Below, one piece after another: positions 1 to 9,196 of a stretch of DNA of 64,000 bases; the first letter of the stretch is position 1, and the number at the start of each line of letters is the position of its first letter. The DNA comes from JBFLYC01 sp040756735. Lineage in GTDB: Bacteria > Bacillota > DSM-16504 > Desulfitibacterales > Desulfitibacteraceae. Location: the NCBI GenBank assembly GCA_040756735.1, contig JBFLYC010000008.1, positions 1 through 64,000 on the forward strand, given 5' to 3'. Under the pieces are notes generated by a model that searched no databases, had not been told where the DNA came from, and worked only from the letters and a program-made list of their open reading frames with translations. The translations under genes were made by a program, and so were the position numbers.

Positions 1-240
1 TATAATCTTTTCCATGGGTTAATCATATCAAAAGATTTGGCTTGAGTCCAGGTGTAATTTACAAAAAAATGCTGCTTTTGAAAAATTAATCTTGAAACAT
101 TTTAAGGGTGCGAAAGATCAGATATAATGGGAGATTGAGAGGAATTTGCTAATTAATTGGTGAAATTGTAAAATGTAATAAAACTGTTTGAGAGTTTTAA
201 AATAAAACTTATTTTTAAATGTTTAAAGGAGAGTTAGCTT

Positions 241-819
241 ATGGAAAAATATGTTCCAACCAGGGCAGAAGCCTATGAATTGTTAAAAAAGTACAACAAG
301 AGTGAAAACCTGATACGGCATGCTCTTGCCGTGGAGGCTGTTATGGTGCATTTTGCAGAATTGTTTTATGAAGATAAAGAGAAATGGGGTATTGTTGGTC
401 TAATCCATGACCTTGATTATGAAATGTATCCTGATAAACACTGCAAAAAAACTGGAGAAATTTTGACAGAGGAGAAATGGCCTGAAGATTATATTAGGGC
501 TGCAGTGAGCCACGGGTGGAAAATTTGCACGGATGTTGAACCTGTGGAAAAAATGGAGAAGGTTTTATATACCATTGATGAGTTGACAGGTTTGGTAGCA
601 GCAACAGCCCTGCTTCGTCCCAGTAAAAGTATCTTAGATACGGAGGCAAAGTCTGTTAAGAAGAAATGGAAGCAAAGCAGCTTTGCAGCAGGCGTTAACA
701 GGGAGATAATAGAAGAAGGTGCAAAAATGCTGGGTATGGAACTTGATCAAATTATTGCAGAAACCATAAAAGGAATGCAAAATGTCGCTGATGAAATCGG
801 TCTTAGAGGAAATTTATAA
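241..819 (+). CDS. HD-domain phosphohydrolase-like protein
   Basis: 192 aa, ATG preceded by an AAGGAGAG site. An HD-type metal-binding signature is visible: His in RHALAVE near residue 27 and the HD pair in GLIHDLDYE near residue 56, followed by further histidines (DKHCKK, VSHGW). Many clostridial proteins of this size with this layout are annotated as HD-domain hydrolases, and no substrate can be read from the sequence. It stands alone ahead of a run of gene remnants, so its neighbours do not help. It appears intact. Confidence 0.75.
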   Translation: MEKYVPTRAEAYELLKKYNKSENLIRHALAVEAVMVHFAELFYEDKEKWGIVGLIHDLDYEMYPDKHCKKTGEILTEEKWPEDYIRAAVSHGWKICTDVEPVEKMEKVLYTIDELTGLVAATALLRPSKSILDTEAKSVKKKWKQSSFAAGVNREIIEEGAKMLGMELDQIIAETIKGMQNVADEIGLRGNL

Positions 820-834
820 TGAAAAAAGAGTACT

Positions 835-1250
835 GTTCCGGAGAAATTTCTTGAAGAAACCCACGTGCCCGGCAGGGGGTTATATGTTCACAACCCAAAT
901 GTGACATGTGTGGGCGTATCTGTGGAAAAGGCCTATAGGATTGGTGAACATATTGCAGAAAAACTTAACAAGGCCAGGGGACCAACGGTAATGTGCATAC
1001 CCATGAAGGGCTGGGGCGCTTGTGATCTTGCCCAACCTAATAAGGATCTGGGCTGGGCAGGGCCTGACCCGGGGCCGGTTTAGGTTGCTGATCCTGATAA
1101 GCCAGAATGGTCCTGGCGCAGCACTAGTTTCTTAAAGGGCCTGCTGAGCAAGCTTGACTTACAAAATGAAAATCTTGATGTGATTGTCATTACCAACCCG
1201 GATATGCTGCACCAGGGCATCCTGCCTAATCATTTAAAGTGGCACGGTTC
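835..1250 (+). pseudogene. UPF0261 (Tm-1-like) protein, C-terminal remnant
   Basis: The frame starting near 835 reads VPEKFLEETHVPGRGLYVHN and continues with a P-MKGWGACD stretch. This resembles the C-terminal third of UPF0261/Tm-1-like proteins, which carry a conserved HNP motif and a P-x-x-G-x-S/A-x-x-D segment. A TAG at 1081-1083 interrupts the frame, after which homologous-looking sequence resumes (PDKPEWSWRSTSFLKGLLS, then a degraded end near 1250). There is no N-terminal part. It is a truncated, stop-containing remnant. The family call rests on recalled motifs and is moderately sure. Confidence 0.5.
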
Positions 1251-1526
1251 TTGTCAAATCTAAAATATATTGTTATTGATGAAATCCACACTTATAAAAA
1301 AATTCTTGGCAGGAGAAGACAAGATGATATTCCAGGCTTTCTAATACCCAAGAGATGTTTTGAGTTTGTCAAGACACAGGACCCTGCTTTAATAGAAAAC
1401 ATCTTGGTACATAATAAATTGGATTTATTGTCTCTTTCTGAGCTTATTTTTCTTACAACTCCAGAGTTTAAAAGAGGCAGCAAGGCCAAAAAGCCGGCAA
1501 GGAGATACCTGCCCTTTGTGGAATAA
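1239..1526 (+). pseudogene. Hybrid remnant: YprA-type helicase joined to YprB-type exonuclease end
   Basis: The reading frame opens with FLSNLKYIVIDEIHTY, a DEAH-like helicase motif II as found in YprA-family helicases. It then switches without a stop to LGRRRQDDIPGFLIPKR and LVHNKLDLLSL, the hallmark C-terminal region of RNase H-like YprB proteins (HNxxDLLSL). In relatives these two genes are neighbours, so the simplest reading is one deletion that removed the rest of yprA and most of yprB. No proper start or ribosome site is visible. The product, if made, would lack both active sites. Confidence 0.6.
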
Positions 1527-1621
1527 GCCGTCAAGGGTATGATGTAATCGGGAGGATACTTATGCTAAAAATACCCAAAATTAATAGTGGGATAGAACGC
1601 AGTTGGGAGAGAGGGAGATGC

Positions 1622-1648
1622 AAAACGTTCATTAATTATGAACGTTTT
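1622..1648. promoter_or_regulatory. 27-bp palindrome upstream of the HisD-like gene
   Basis: Two perfect 11-bp arms (AAAACGTTCAT and its complement) surround a 5-bp AT centre, about 110 bp before the start codon at 1758. It may be an operator. It may also act as a weak terminator for the upstream remnants, since the 3' side is AT-rich. The symmetry is certain; the role is inferred. Confidence 0.45.
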
Positions 1649-1757
1649 AAAATATTTTTAGGTTAATTTAGGAGGAAAATTGAGAATAGCATAGAATATA
1701 ATTATCAATCGTTCAGTAAAATTAAACGACAAGCTTTTAGGATGAGGGGGTAACGTA

Positions 1758-3029
1758 ATGAAGATGATCAAAAAGCCTGTTCCCCAGGTGCAACGGCAAG
1801 TTGATTTAATAAAAGAACGGGTTGCACAAATTTTGGCGACAGTGAGGGAAGAAGGTGATAAAGCATTAAGTAAATATAGTAGAGAGTTCGACAATTGTGA
1901 ACGAGAAAATCCTTTGGTCACAGAAGAGGAAATAAAAAATGCCTATCGTCAAATAAATGCTACAACTTTAGATGACCTTAAATTTGCTGCCAAAAACATT
2001 GAAGAATTTGCCAGGTTTCAAAAAGAAATATTGTATGACATTGATAAAGAGATTTTGCCGGGAGTATTTTTAGGCCACCGGGTAATTCCCGTAGAGGCTT
2101 GTGCAGGTTATGTTCCAGGGGGAAGATATCCCCTCCCCTCATCGGCGCTCATGTCAATTATTCCGGCAAAAGTAGCAGGTGTGAAAAGGATTGTTGCCTG
2201 TTCGCCCAGTGGCAAGGATCAAGAATCTATTCATCCTGCTACCCTGGTGGCAATGGATTTATCAGGCGCTCAAGAAATTTATTGTATGGGTGGTGCCCAG
2301 GCAATTGCTGCACTGGCATATGGAACCGAAAGAATTAAAGCGGTTAATCTGATTGTGGGACCTGGAAATCAATATGTTACCGAGGCAAAGAGACAAGTTA
2401 GTGGGGAGGTGGGAATCGATTTTTTGGCCGGACCAAGTGAAGTACTTGTAATTGCAGACAGTTCCGCAGATCCTGGTACTATTGCTGTAGATCTTTTGGC
2501 TCAGGCTGAACACGATCCGGTAGCCCGGGGTATTCTTTTGTGTACAGATGAAAAGCTTGCCAGGGCTGTTCAAGAAGAGATTGAGAAGTATCTTAAAATA
2601 TTGCCTACGTCCAAAATCGCTCGGGAGGCCTGGATTAATAATGGAAAGATTGTCCTTTTTGAAAGCCTTGAAGAAGCGATAGATTACGCTAACCAGGTGG
2701 CTCCGGAACATCTGGAAATCCATGTAGCTGAACCAGATAGAATTAAATCTTTTTTAGTTAACTATGGTTCCTTATTTGTAGGAGAAGAAACGGCTGAAGT
2801 ATTTGGGGATTATTCATCCGGGACAAATCATATTTTACCTACCATGAAAACGGCAAGTTTCACTGGAGGAGTATGGGTAGGTACTTTTCTCAAGGTGGTT
2901 ACCCATCAGAGGATAACCGAAGAAGGCCTCCGGTTAATCGGCCCGGTGGCATCTCGTTTAGCTGAATTAGAAGGATTGCATGCTCATAAGCTGGCAGCAG
3001 ATGTAAGGTTAGAAAAAGTTAAAAATTGA
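1758..3029 (+). CDS. Histidinol dehydrogenase family protein (substrate uncertain)
   Basis: 423 aa, ATG behind a GAGGGGG site. HisD-family hallmarks are present: YVPGGRYPLPSSALM (about 118-132), FLAGPSEVLVIAD (222-234), QAEHDP (249-254, with the zinc-type Gln and His), APEHLE, the GDYSSGTNHILPT block and a C-terminal H-x-H (LHAHKL). These fit an NAD+-dependent, zinc-containing two-step alcohol-to-acid oxidation. The GHRVIPV-x-A-x-GYVPGGRYP variant recalls HpsN-type sulfopropanediol dehydrogenases as much as biosynthetic HisD. No other his gene is nearby; the following gene is a broken permease. A catabolic dehydrogenase of a small diol or amino alcohol is therefore possible. Family sure, substrate not. 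Confidence 0.8.
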   Translation: MKMIKKPVPQVQRQVDLIKERVAQILATVREEGDKALSKYSREFDNCERENPLVTEEEIKNAYRQINATTLDDLKFAAKNIEEFARFQKEILYDIDKEILPGVFLGHRVIPVEACAGYVPGGRYPLPSSALMSIIPAKVAGVKRIVACSPSGKDQESIHPATLVAMDLSGAQEIYCMGGAQAIAALAYGTERIKAVNLIVGPGNQYVTEAKRQVSGEVGIDFLAGPSEVLVIADSSADPGTIAVDLLAQAEHDPVARGILLCTDEKLARAVQEEIEKYLKILPTSKIAREAWINNGKIVLFESLEEAIDYANQVAPEHLEIHVAEPDRIKSFLVNYGSLFVGEETAEVFGDYSSGTNHILPTMKTASFTGGVWVGTFLKVVTHQRITEEGLRLIGPVASRLAELEGLHAHKLAADVRLEKVKN

Positions 3030-3044
3030 AAAGGAGGAAATCTG

Positions 3045-3529
3045 AATGGAACTCAATACCAAAATTGAAGCTGCAGGAATGGGTAGCGGAAATACCATGC
3101 AAACAACGCTGGTTAGAACTCTTGGGATGAAAGAAGCAGTTACTATAACTGTGGGGACTGTGGTTTAAGTAGGACTTTTCACTGTAGGGGCAAACTCAGT
3201 GGGACTATTGGGCGGAGGTATTATTTTTGCCACTTTGACTGCATTTATTATATACCATAATGGGAACTCAACTGCCCAAAGATGGGGTGATTACGGGAAT
3301 CCTATGGTGCATTATTGGTTTGATTTTTTATTTTGTTTGGAGCCAAACAACCGCCGGTAAAAAAGCTTTAGAACATGGAAGCGGCGAAAGAAAGAAAGAG
3401 TTTAAGCTTGAAATGCCTTCTCCCCAGGAAAAGGCCCAGCTTGACAAGCAATTTAAGTGGTGGAGAAATATCGTAGGGGTGGCATTTTTAGGAGTATTGC
3501 TGCTTTATGTAATTCCTTTCTTTATTTAG
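3045..3529 (+). pseudogene. APC-type permease remnant with internal deletion
   Basis: An ATG at 3045 behind AAGGAGG opens a typical amino acid permease start (LVRTLGMKEAVTITVGTVV). It is halted by TAA at codon 41 (3165-3167), exactly where relatives have the Gly of the GTVxGxG helix-breaker. The same frame continues VGLFTVGANSVGLLGGG and then loses frame. From 3260 another frame gives a permease C-terminus of about 89 aa with two membrane helices (GVITGILWCIIGLIFYF; IVGVAFLGVLLLYVIPFF). At least 300 codons are missing between the two. It combines a nonsense codon, a frameshift and a large deletion. It follows the HisD-like gene by 15 bp and probably once formed an operon with it. Confidence 0.75.
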
Positions 3530-4091
3530 ACTTTTGTTTCAGGGTGGCAGCAATCAACAACTGCGCTTTTTTGTCAGTTTTATTAATAAATAAATGCTTT
3601 TTATCACTGTCAAAACAACCGCTGTCACCTTCATATAAAGTATATGTTTCATTACCGACATTCAGTATAAATTCTCCTTTCAAAACCAGGAAATACTCTT
3701 TTCCCTCATGCCTAAATGTGTCGCGGCCCGAATTTTCCGAACACGGGGGGAATTCTACAATCAGAAATTCGAGATCTTCATGAAGGGTTGGGGTCAGTAA
3801 ATGGTAGACAGTGGCTGAATTCGGAATTATTATTTTAGAGCGTTTTTCTTTTCTTACAATAATACCTTGCTTATTAACTTCCTTATCATCATCCAATCTA
3901 AAAAATTCGGTCATAGGGACATCTAAAGCTAATGCAATTTTTTCTAAAGTAGATAACGAAGGAAGGACTTCCCCTGTTTCTACTTGGCTGATCAAACTTT
4001 TTGACACACCAATTTTCCGGGCAAGGGCTGAAAGAGAAATATTTTTTGATTCCCTAATTTGTCTAACTCTTTTTCCAGTGTTTTGGACCAA
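3522..4091 (-). CDS. XRE-family regulator with cupin sensor domain
   Basis: An N-terminal helix-turn-helix (about residues 7-60, with SALARKIGVSKSLISQVETG) is followed by a cupin-type beta-barrel (about 115-185, with GKEYFLVLKGEF and YEGDSGCFDSDKKH). This is a common bacterial one-component regulator of amino acid or small-molecule catabolism. A GTG at 4100 is possible, but TTG at 4091 has an AGGTGA site at proper spacing and is preferred (189 aa). It is divergent from hutH, with 450 bp of regulatory-looking DNA between them, so control of hutH or of itself is plausible. Its 3' end overlaps the permease remnant by 8 bp. Confidence 0.85.
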   Translation of the reverse strand: MVQNTGKRVRQIRESKNISLSALARKIGVSKSLISQVETGEVLPSLSTLEKIALALDVPMTEFFRLDDDKEVNKQGIIVRKEKRSKIIIPNSATVYHLLTPTLHEDLEFLIVEFPPCSENSGRDTFRHEGKEYFLVLKGEFILNVGNETYTLYEGDSGCFDSDKKHLFINKTDKKAQLLIAATLKQKSK

Positions 4092-4542
4092 AAATGTCAC
4101 CTCAATCTTGTTTAGCCTTTTATATTTTTATTTAAAATAACGTAAAATAAGGTGTATATTTATTAAAGTATAACAGAAAAAAACACTTTTGTTAAAGGAT
4201 TTGCTGCCACAGGTATATTAATAAAAAAGCGCAAAAACTTAATTGATCCTTAAAGTTCAAAGTATCTATGAAAAAGTTTACAAACCTGAGTGCAGCTATA
4301 TAACTCTGTTGTCAAAAAAACAATATATTTATAAATGGTAAAATAAAGAGTATAATAAAAGAGTATAATAATAAAAAATAGTATTTTAACGTTAGGTTTC
4401 TTACAAGGTCAATTTTTTCCAGACCTTTAAGAGACCTAACTGATTCTATGGGGCGCTTCAATTATTTATCATGATAAAACTTTAAATAAAGTCCCTGGTA
4501 GCGTGCTGCATTGACAATGGGGCTGTGTAGGAGGAGTTAATT
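4092..4542. promoter_or_regulatory. Divergent intergenic region with tandem -10 boxes and a large hairpin
   Basis: No gene is seen here. Two direct copies of AGAGTATAATA lie near 4347-4372, each containing a perfect TATAAT. At 4391-4440 there is a long hairpin: arms of 19-20 bases with one bulge and one wobble pair around an 11-base AT loop. It is not followed by a clear T-run, so it is more likely an RNA control element or operator for hutH than a terminator. The hutH ribosome site (AGGAGGAGTT) ends just before 4543. Confidence 0.5.
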
Positions 4543-6099
4543 GTGGCTTTGAAAGATTTGTGTTTAAAACAAAATGAAGAAGTAATAAGCGTCAAAGGAG
4601 AATCCTTAAGTATCGAAGAAGTCGTATCTGTGGCACGATACGGAGCGCTAGTTGCCCTGTCCCCCGAGGGAACGGGCAATGTGCTAAAAGCCAGGCATTT
4701 GGTGGATAGGCTGGTTGAGGAAAAGAATACTGTCTATGGCATTACCACAGGTTTCGGCAAGTTTAGCAATGTGGTCATTGACCAAAAAGAAACAGAGAAA
4801 CTGCAGGAGAATCTAATTATAAGTCATGCAGTGGGGGTTGGTGACCCTATACCAGAAGAGGTTGTACGGGCTGCCATGCTGTTAAGAATAAATACACTTG
4901 CCAAGGGATATTCAGGAGTTAGACTTGAAGTAGTTGAGACGTTGATTAATATGTTAAATTCCAGGGTACACCCAGTGATACCTGAAAAAGGTTCCCTGGG
5001 AGCAAGTGGTGACCTGGCTCCCCTTGCCCACATGGTTCTCGTAATGATTGGTAGAGGCAAAGCATATTATCAGGGGCAGCTTTTGCCGGGTGGGGAAGCC
5101 ATGGAAAAAGCAGGCATACCGTTTTTAAGGCTTAAGGCTAAAGAAGGCCTTGCTTTGATTAATGGAACCCAAATAATGACTGCCTATGGCGCTTTAGCGG
5201 TATATGATGCCCTGGTATTGGCAAGGTCTGCTGACATTATTGCTGCCATGACATGTGAAGCCCAGGAAGCAATTATCTCTGCCTTTGACCCAAAAATTCA
5301 AATGGTCAGACCTCATCCAGGGCAGGTACAGGTAGCTGCTAACATGGTCAGGCTCCTTGAGAACAGCGAAAACATCAAGTATGCCAAACATGGAAGAGTA
5401 CAGGATGCCTACACACTAAGGTGTATACCCCAGGTTCATGGGGCCACCAGAGATGCCATTGATTATGCTCGAAAAGTCATTGAAACAGAAATAAACTCCG
5501 TAACTGACAATCCTATTATATTCCCCGATCATGAAGAAGTCATTTCAGGAGGAAATTTTCACGGCCAACCGGTTGCGTTAGCCATGGACTTTTTGGGGAT
5601 AGCCATATCCGAGTTGGCCAATATTTCTGAGCGCAGAATAGAGAGACTTGTTAACCCTGCCTTAAGCGGCTTGCCGGCCTTTCTAGTAAATAACGGAGGC
5701 TTAAACTCTGGTTTCATGATTTACCAGTATGCAGCAGCTTCCTTAGTCTCTGAAAACAAAGTTCTGGCTCATCCCGCAAGCGTTGATTCAATACCCAGCT
5801 CAGCCAATCAAGAGGATCATGTGAGTATGGGCGCCATTGGGGCTCGTAAGGCCAGGGAGATAATAAAAAATGTAAGGAATGTTTTAGCCATCGAGTCTAT
5901 CTGTGCCGCCCAGGGCATGGACCTTAGAGGCAGAAAACCTTCTAAGGGAACAGGCGCGGCTCTTAATGCGATACGAAAAGCAATAAGCATGTGGACAAGT
6001 GACAGGGAGACTGGGGATGACATTGATAAAGCTGCAGGATTAATTGCAAATAACTTGATTGTTGAAGAAGTAAAGAAAGTAGTGCTTGATTTTCTATAG
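4543..6099 (+). CDS. hutH: Histidine ammonia-lyase
   Basis: 518 aa, GTG start with AGGAGGAG 5-12 bp upstream. Catalyses histidine to trans-urocanate plus ammonia with an autocatalytic MIO cofactor. The MIO triad Ala154-Ser155-Gly156 lies in GSLGASGDLAPLAHM. The TTGFGKF motif (68-74) and the SH pair at 94-95 (IISHAVGVG) match histidine rather than phenylalanine or tyrosine lyases. Length is normal to slightly long. hutU and hutI are not in the window, so the rest of histidine degradation must lie elsewhere. The formiminotransferase gene at 25.5 kb could serve both histidine and purine routes. Transcribed away from the XRE-cupin gene. Confidence 0.95.
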   Translation: MALKDLCLKQNEEVISVKGESLSIEEVVSVARYGALVALSPEGTGNVLKARHLVDRLVEEKNTVYGITTGFGKFSNVVIDQKETEKLQENLIISHAVGVGDPIPEEVVRAAMLLRINTLAKGYSGVRLEVVETLINMLNSRVHPVIPEKGSLGASGDLAPLAHMVLVMIGRGKAYYQGQLLPGGEAMEKAGIPFLRLKAKEGLALINGTQIMTAYGALAVYDALVLARSADIIAAMTCEAQEAIISAFDPKIQMVRPHPGQVQVAANMVRLLENSENIKYAKHGRVQDAYTLRCIPQVHGATRDAIDYARKVIETEINSVTDNPIIFPDHEEVISGGNFHGQPVALAMDFLGIAISELANISERRIERLVNPALSGLPAFLVNNGGLNSGFMIYQYAAASLVSENKVLAHPASVDSIPSSANQEDHVSMGAIGARKAREIIKNVRNVLAIESICAAQGMDLRGRKPSKGTGAALNAIRKAISMWTSDRETGDDIDKAAGLIANNLIVEEVKKVVLDFL

Positions 6100-6127
6100 T
6101 AGTAAAAAGTAATCCCCACCACTAATT

Positions 6128-7198
6128 TTAATTCACTCCCACAAGTTCATACTTTCTGCTTCCAAGCCCCATCTTTTCTGCATGTTCTAGTTGAATATTA
6201 TAGTTATTTTCCGGCCAGAGTTTACCCAGTAGGTCTGTGCCGGTTTTTTGTTTAACGAGGTCAATTGAGGCCTGGTCTATAGCTACAGGGTCATATGAAG
6301 CTAAAATGCCTATATCTTCACATACCTTATCCTGTGCTTTATTAATGCAGTCACATTCCTTGGTAATATGAATAAGGAAGTTGAAGCAACATACTTTATT
6401 TTCTTTACCTGCAACAGCTCCTAGCGCATATTCCGCCATTTTTTCCTGGAGAACTTTTGAACCTCCTTCAAAGGAATACTTAATTGCCCCATGGCGGCAG
6501 GTGGCTACACATTCGGCACAACCATAGCATTTTTTTTCATCAATGACAGCAACTCCATCGTAGATCCGGATAGCATCCTTTGGGCACCAACTAATACAGA
6601 TACCACAGGACTTACACTTTTCACCTTTCACTTGAGGCTTAACATCAGCATGCTGCACTTGTTTACCACTCCTTGGAGCAGAACCCATGGCAAGATTTTT
6701 GACTGCCCCGCCTAATCCGCTTAAAATGTGCCCTGTTATATGGCTCATGACTACAAGAGAGTCACTATGTAAAATGTCATTGGCAATCTTGACAGTTTTG
6801 AAGTGGGCGCCATTAATGGGAACTTCTGAGAAGTTTTTTGATAGAAGTCCATCGGCAATGATGACAGGAATACCCAAGTTATCAATACTAAACCCATGTT
6901 TATAAGCCTGTATGATGTGATCAATGGAATTCTGCCTTTCACCTTTATACAAGGTATTGGTGTCTGTCAAAAAAGGTTTGCAGCCGCTTTCCTTAATCAT
7001 GGAGATAAAGGGTTTTATCCATTCCGGCTTAATATGGCCGGTATTGTTCTTTTCACCAAAGTGGATTTTAACTGCAGTAAATTCATCTGGGGTAAAAAGC
7101 TTTTGAAAACCTGCCGCTTGATGAAGCTTTAATACCTTTTCAGAAATTGTTTCCATAGAGGAATTGTTCTTAATTGGGGAGAACCAGACTTTGCTCAT
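6128..7198 (-). CDS. DUF362 domain protein with two [4Fe-4S] clusters
   Basis: 356 aa with an AAAGGAGG site before the ATG. The N-terminal two thirds match the DUF362 pattern (VKIHFGEKNNTGHIKP, LTDTNTLYKG, SHITGHILSGLGGAVKNLAMG). Inserted near residues 195-240 is a bacterial ferredoxin segment with two CxxCxxCxxxC(P) motifs: CKSCGICISWCP and CYGCAECVATC. Such proteins are common in anaerobes and are thought to be iron-sulfur electron-transfer proteins; none of the genes around it fixes the role. It converges on hutH with 28 bp between stops and no obvious shared terminator. Confidence 0.85.
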   Translation of the reverse strand: MSKVWFSPIKNNSSMETISEKVLKLHQAAGFQKLFTPDEFTAVKIHFGEKNNTGHIKPEWIKPFISMIKESGCKPFLTDTNTLYKGERQNSIDHIIQAYKHGFSIDNLGIPVIIADGLLSKNFSEVPINGAHFKTVKIANDILHSDSLVVMSHITGHILSGLGGAVKNLAMGSAPRSGKQVQHADVKPQVKGEKCKSCGICISWCPKDAIRIYDGVAVIDEKKCYGCAECVATCRHGAIKYSFEGGSKVLQEKMAEYALGAVAGKENKVCCFNFLIHITKECDCINKAQDKVCEDIGILASYDPVAIDQASIDLVKQKTGTDLLGKLWPENNYNIQLEHAEKMGLGSRKYELVGVN

Positions 7199-7308
7199 GT
7201 AAGATAAACCTCCTTTTTCTTGTCGTTTTTATAGGTTTAAGTATATCAAAATGCAGCGGTATTTAAAGAGCAGATGGCCAGGAAAACTTAGAAGAAGACT
7301 ATTAAGGC

Positions 7309-8830
7309 TTGTGCTTAAAACCTCTTCATGGATATTGTCAAGATGGTGATACAGGTCATGATGTGTTAAGACGCCGTTATTACAAAGTTGCTGACTATAG
7401 TATGCGGTTGCTAGTAAGGTTACTAATTTTATTTATCTTAATTATTGCTGCACTTACCCCACTAGTTATGTTCTTTATGGCAGTTTATGAGGGTAGAGAA
7501 ATAAGTGTTGGGCAGGCCCTTGTATTTATATTTCAAAGTGTTGCCACAACAGGCTATGGCGAACTGTTGCCTTTTTATTCATATCCGATAAAAATAACCT
7601 CTATATTTCTAATGGTTTTGGGCGTAACCATGATTTTTATGATAGGTGGTACACTCATGACGACACTGATTGAAAGACGTATAGCACCTAGGGCTCCAAT
7701 ATATACAGATATAGTTGATCATGTTGTGTTTACTAATTACAATGAAATTGTTGATCGTACAATCAAGCTGCTTAAACAGTACAATGTGCCGTATGTTGTA
7801 GCTATCAAGGAGCAGTCAACTGCAATTGAACTTTTAGAAAATGGTATTAACTGTGTAAATGTTGACCCAAGCTATGATGATGGACTAAGAAGACTGGGTG
7901 TGGAAAAAGCCAGGGTTGTCATTGCATCTGATTGGGGATGCCATAAATATCAACATCTGTTTGGCGGTATCTACTATTAGCAGTACACCATTAATAGCAA
8001 TAATGAGCAACGAAAGCAGAACTCAGCTAGCTTATGCTGCGGGGGCAAAGCATGTAGTTGCTCTACAGGAAACACTAGGCGAACAGCTTGTCAATTGGGT
8101 TTGTGCGGGCCCAACTCCTACAGAATTTTTGAAGCTTATAGATGTAGATGTGTCTCCAGACACTATAAAACGGCTTAAACCAAGTATAATTCATATAGGA
8201 TCCAGTAGCGAGCTTATAGAAAAGTCCCTGGGGGAAGTTAAAATAAGGATTGTTACCGGTGCAACGGTGGCAGCAATTTGGAATTCTGACGGCACAATAA
8301 CCACCCCTTCAGCACATACGGCGCTTAAGGAGTCCTCTCTAATCGTGTTAGGACCTGATAAAAATGTTGAGAAATTGGCTTGTTTTATAGGGGGGCCAGG
8401 TTCCGGGGAACATGTTGTTCTAGTTGGTGCGGGGCGGGTAGGTCAACAGGCAGGAAAGAGACTGAACCAAGCAGGTATTAATCCACATGTAATTGATATT
8501 TTAGAAAAACCCTTAAGTTTTAATGGGAAACTTATAGTTGGAGATGCCACTTTACCTCAAACTCTTCATCAGGCACGGATAGAAGAAGCAGATACCCTGA
8601 TTGTAACTCTTAACAGTGACAGTTTAAATATTTTTACCGTGCTATCAAGCAGGCAGCTAAATCCCAACCTTAATGTTATTGTAAGAGCTATACATGCTGA
8701 CACTGTTGACAGGCTGTGCGAGGCCGGAGCTAATCATGTACTGTCTGAAGCTATCTTGGGTTCACAACTTTTGCAGGTAGCAATGGTAGAAATGGGAGTA
8801 CTGCCTAAGTTCTCTGATTATGTAAATTGA
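7309..8830 (+). pseudogene. Potassium channel / TrkA double-domain protein, frameshifted
   Basis: The first frame (to 7980) encodes two membrane helices around a K+ channel filter-like TTGYGELLP, then a TrkA-N (RCK) start. The second frame (from about 7938) continues the RCK domain and holds a second complete NAD-binding fold (VVLVGAGRVGQQAGKRL). Removing one G from the G4 run at 7934-7937 joins them smoothly (ASDWDAININICLAV). The intact product would be about 500 aa, a two-helix channel with two RCK units. The start is uncertain: GTG 7309, or ATG 7402 just before the first helix. It may be a real inactivation or a sequencing error. Confidence 0.8.
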
Positions 8831-9168
8831 TAGGATTAGAATTTGAAGAGCAAGACCAACCTTTCTTTTTAACATTTAAGGGAAATAGAGGACTATATTA
8901 CAGCGCCATGTATCTTGAAAATCCTCATAGATTAGTCATTGATGTGCAAGGAGTCAAATTGGATTTTCCGCTTGCCGAATTAGAGAACTTGGAGCTAAAT
9001 CATCAGTTTGTTATAAGAGAAACTAACATGCCCTCAATCCTCGTAGAAACAGCTTTTATAAGCAATCCAACTGAAGAAAAACTTTTAGCAGATCCTGCTT
9101 TTAGAGCCAGGATTGCTATGGGTATAGCAGAGGGAATAGAACGCTATTTCAACCAGTTTAGCTTCTAA
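8827..9168 (+). pseudogene. N-acetylmuramoyl-L-alanine amidase remnant (AMIN joined to Amidase_3 end)
   Basis: The frame overlaps the channel gene by 4 bp. Residues 1-55 look like an AMIN domain (LENPHRLVIDVQGVKL). From about residue 64 they match the extreme C-terminus of Amidase_3 cell-wall amidases (RETNMPSILVETAFISNP, then EEKLLADPAFRARIAMGIAEGI). Everything between is absent, including the zinc-binding His/Glu residues, so it cannot be an active amidase. The 113-aa frame itself is open, which points to an in-frame internal deletion. Confidence 0.7.
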
Positions 9169-9196
9169 TTTAGCATCTAAACAATTAATTTTAATA

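Noticed and set aside
1..240. Short open stretch at the window start (ends near 92) considered as the tail of a gene
   Set aside because: Only about 27 codons between stops and no recognisable motif; nothing supportable.
1239..1526. 95-aa frame taken as a real small gene
   Set aside because: It joins helicase motif II to an exonuclease C-terminus and lacks a start signal, so it is a deletion remnant.
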